The notes under the pieces: generated by a model
What the model saw: the letters and a program-made list of their open reading frames with translations, nothing else
Database searches by the model: none
What the model was told of the DNA's origin: nothing
Assembly: GCA_947683625.1 (NCBI GenBank)
Contig: CANTUR010000241.1
Span: forward strand, 1,948,501 to 2,012,500
Length of the DNA stretch: 64,000 nt
Reading direction: 5' to 3'
Origin: Mallotus nudiflorus
Lineage: Eukaryota > Streptophyta > Magnoliopsida > Malpighiales > Euphorbiaceae
Program-made: the position numbers and the translations under genes
In this document: positions 63,002 through 64,000 of the stretch, piece after piece
Numbering within the stretch: the stretch's first letter is position 1
Layout of the letters: every line of letters starts with the position of its first letter

Positions 63002-63150
63002 CTCTTCAGACATCGATGAATAGATATGACTTCTTAGGTTTGCTAGAAGAGGAATAAGATCTCCTTTTTTTAATCCAAGGCTACGGAGGGGTTCACAGAT
63101 GGTGGAATACAATCCCATTTAGGTGCGAGTGGTGTCCTCTTATTATCCAT
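63002..63150 (-). pseudogene. Antisense PMD gene of element B, exon 1
   Basis: ATG at 63,150-63,148 starts MDNKRTPLAPKWDCIP, continuing to a GT donor at 63,001-63,000 (GAAGAG|GTTAG). Three in-frame stops show decay. The exon lies 89 nt downstream of a TATA box, behind a CT-rich leader. Its link to exon 2 rests on splice borders and position. Confidence 0.6.
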
Positions 63151-63238
63151 ATTTAAAAGAGTAAATGCGCGGGAAGGAAGAAGGAAAAGAAAAAAGAGGA
63201 GAAGGAAGAGAGGAAAAGAAAAAAAGAAAAAAGTGTCC

Positions 63239-63245
63239 TTTTATA
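63239..63245 (-). promoter_or_regulatory. TATA box of the antisense PMD gene
   Basis: TATAAAA (continuing GGAC) on the - strand, followed by about 70 nt of pyrimidine-rich leader and then the PMD ATG at 63,150. This is a textbook plant promoter-leader layout, pointing opposite to the transcription of element B. Confidence 0.65.
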
Positions 63246-63399
63246 GTGGAAAGGAGGGTTAGGTTTAAAAAAATAAGCGAATGTTGAATGATGATGATAA
63301 TGATGGAAGAATTTCCTCGGGCACGTCCTAAAAGTCAAGGTTATTGGATAAAAGTATTTTAGTCGAGTGGTTTTTCAAATTGAATAATGTATTGGGTTG

Positions 63400-63800
63400 G
63401 AGGAATCCACAGATTATAAGAGTTATTGGGGTTGTATCCTCGAAACTCGAGTTAAGAAAAGTTGTTCAAGTTACATCCCCAAAAGTCGAGTTAAGAAAAG
63501 TTGTTCGGGTTATATCCCCGAAGCTCGAGTTAAGAAGGGTTATTCAGGTTTATCCCCAAAGCTCGTGATGAGAGGAGAGTTATTTGAGTTATATCCTTGA
63601 AGCTCGAGTTGAGAAGGGTTATTTAGGTTATATCCCAAAAGCTCAAGTTAAGAAGGGTTGTTCAGATTGTATCTTTGAAGCTCATGATGAAAGAGGAGTT
63701 ATTCAGGTAATATCCTCGAAGCTCGAGTTGAGAAGAGCTATTCGAGTTATATCCCTGAAGCTCGAGTTGAGAAAGGCTATTTAGGTTGTATCCCTAAAGT
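63400..63800 (+). repeat. 39-bp tandem repeat, about 10 units, 3' region of element B
   Basis: Unit with CTCGAGTTAAGAARRGTTRTTC and a TATATCCCCGAAG segment; unit starts at 63,447, 63,486, 63,525 and so on, 38-41 bp apart. As 39 is a multiple of 3, frames stay open and give repetitive peptides; these are not genes. It is the position where Ogre/Tat elements carry variable tandem repeats before the 3' LTR. Confidence 0.88.
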
Positions 63801-64000
63801 CTGTGTTTCAATTGAGTGACAATTGGGCCAGGAAAATTTAAGAATTTTTATTTTAATCGAGTGACGATCGGGCCAGGAAAACCTGAGAGTTTATGTTTCA
63901 GTTGAGTGACAATTGAGCTAAGAGAACCTGAGACTTTTTTTTAATTAATTAATGATTAGGCCAAGAAAAATTGAGAGTCTTCATTTCAATTGAGTGACAA
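63801..64000 (+). repeat. 45-bp tandem repeat, at least 4.5 units, running off the window
   Basis: A TTTCAATTGAGTGACAATTG unit followed by GGGCCAGGAAAAYCTGAGAG, starts at about 63,811, 63,856, 63,901, 63,946 and 63,989. It follows the 39-bp array directly and shares no obvious sequence with it. It continues past 64,000. Confidence 0.85.

Larger units (their letters stand above)
13575..64000 (+). mobile_element. Element B: Tat/Ogre-like Ty3-gypsy retrotransposon, decayed, split by three insertions, 3' end outside window
   Basis: The 5' LTR starts TGTAGACACTCG at 13,575. Its pieces in the window are 13,575-20,681, 32,350-37,492, 59,655-59,889 and 62,085-64,000. The order is LTR, degenerate tRNA-Arg primer site, gag, protease, spacer ORF, RT, RNase H, a second archaeal-type RNase H, integrase, a 3' non-coding part, then a PMD gene on the opposite strand and tandem repeats. 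The second RNase H and the lack of a chromodomain indicate the Tat lineage. Coding or PMD reading resumes across each insertion, and the insertions have target duplications, which ties the pieces together. About 14.4 kb of B proper is visible. No 3' LTR is seen before the window ends. All ORFs are broken by stops and catalytic changes. Confidence 0.85.

Noticed and set aside
63344..63784. Repetitive + strand ORFs with ELRKV-type peptides
   Set aside because: By-product of the 39-bp tandem array; three overlapping frames give similar peptides, which is not expected of a gene.
62640..64000. Possible 3' LTR of element B
   Set aside because: No TGTAGACACTCG start or other 5' LTR block was found. 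Only GATC palindromes and tandem repeats are present, so the 3' LTR is expected beyond the window.

Overview
This is nuclear DNA of a flowering plant, almost certainly a eudicot. It is AT-rich, has intron-split genes with GT-AG borders, and carries large nested LTR retrotransposons primed by a plant tRNA-Arg. The species cannot be fixed from the sequence alone. There are no bacterial-type genes, rRNA, tRNA or CRISPR arrays.

Region 1 (1-12,600) is the genic part, with two convergent host genes. On the + strand, 529-4,222 is a nine-exon gene for a SAWADEE homeodomain homolog (SHH1/SHH2 type, 248 aa), a reader of histone H3 marks in RNA-directed DNA methylation. Its last intron has a GC-AG border. 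On the - strand, 12,227-8,139 is a 16-exon gene for a casein-kinase-1-related nuclear kinase of the MUT9-like/PPK/AEL subfamily (670 aa). Its leader carries two chained upstream ORFs that end one base before the main ATG. Both products act on chromatin or light signalling.

Region 2 (13,575 to the window end) is a nest of retrotransposons. The oldest, 'B', is a Tat/Ogre-like Ty3-gypsy element. It has a 1.83 kb 5' LTR, gag, protease, RT, a second RNase H and integrase, all decayed. On its - strand it carries an intron-containing plant mobile domain (PMD) gene with its own TATA box. B is split three times. Element A (20,682-32,349, TSD AAGGT) sits in its RNase H. Element C (37,493-59,654, TSD ACGGC/ACGAC) and a solo LTR 'G' (59,890-62,084, TSD GATAG) sit in its PMD gene. 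C is split in turn by solo LTR D (38,145-40,191), solo LTR F1 (43,276-46,650, TSD ACCTT), solo LTR E (48,208-50,225, TSD CCCTC), solo LTR F2 (55,891-59,229, TSD AAATC) and an inverted LTR fragment (41,682-42,659). Without the insertions, B has about 14.4 kb in the window and C is about 10.4 kb, close to the 11.7 kb of A.

A and C belong to one non-autonomous family. They keep gag (C also protease), lack RT and integrase, and share a long 3' part with a decayed antisense coding region and tandem repeats. The LTRs of several families here carry arrays of about 20-bp-spaced palindromes with a CGATCG core whose arms differ between families in a compensating way. They also share a second copy of the start of the primer-binding site, about 114 bp before the LTR end. 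These two signals and the antisense genes are the most unusual content of the window.
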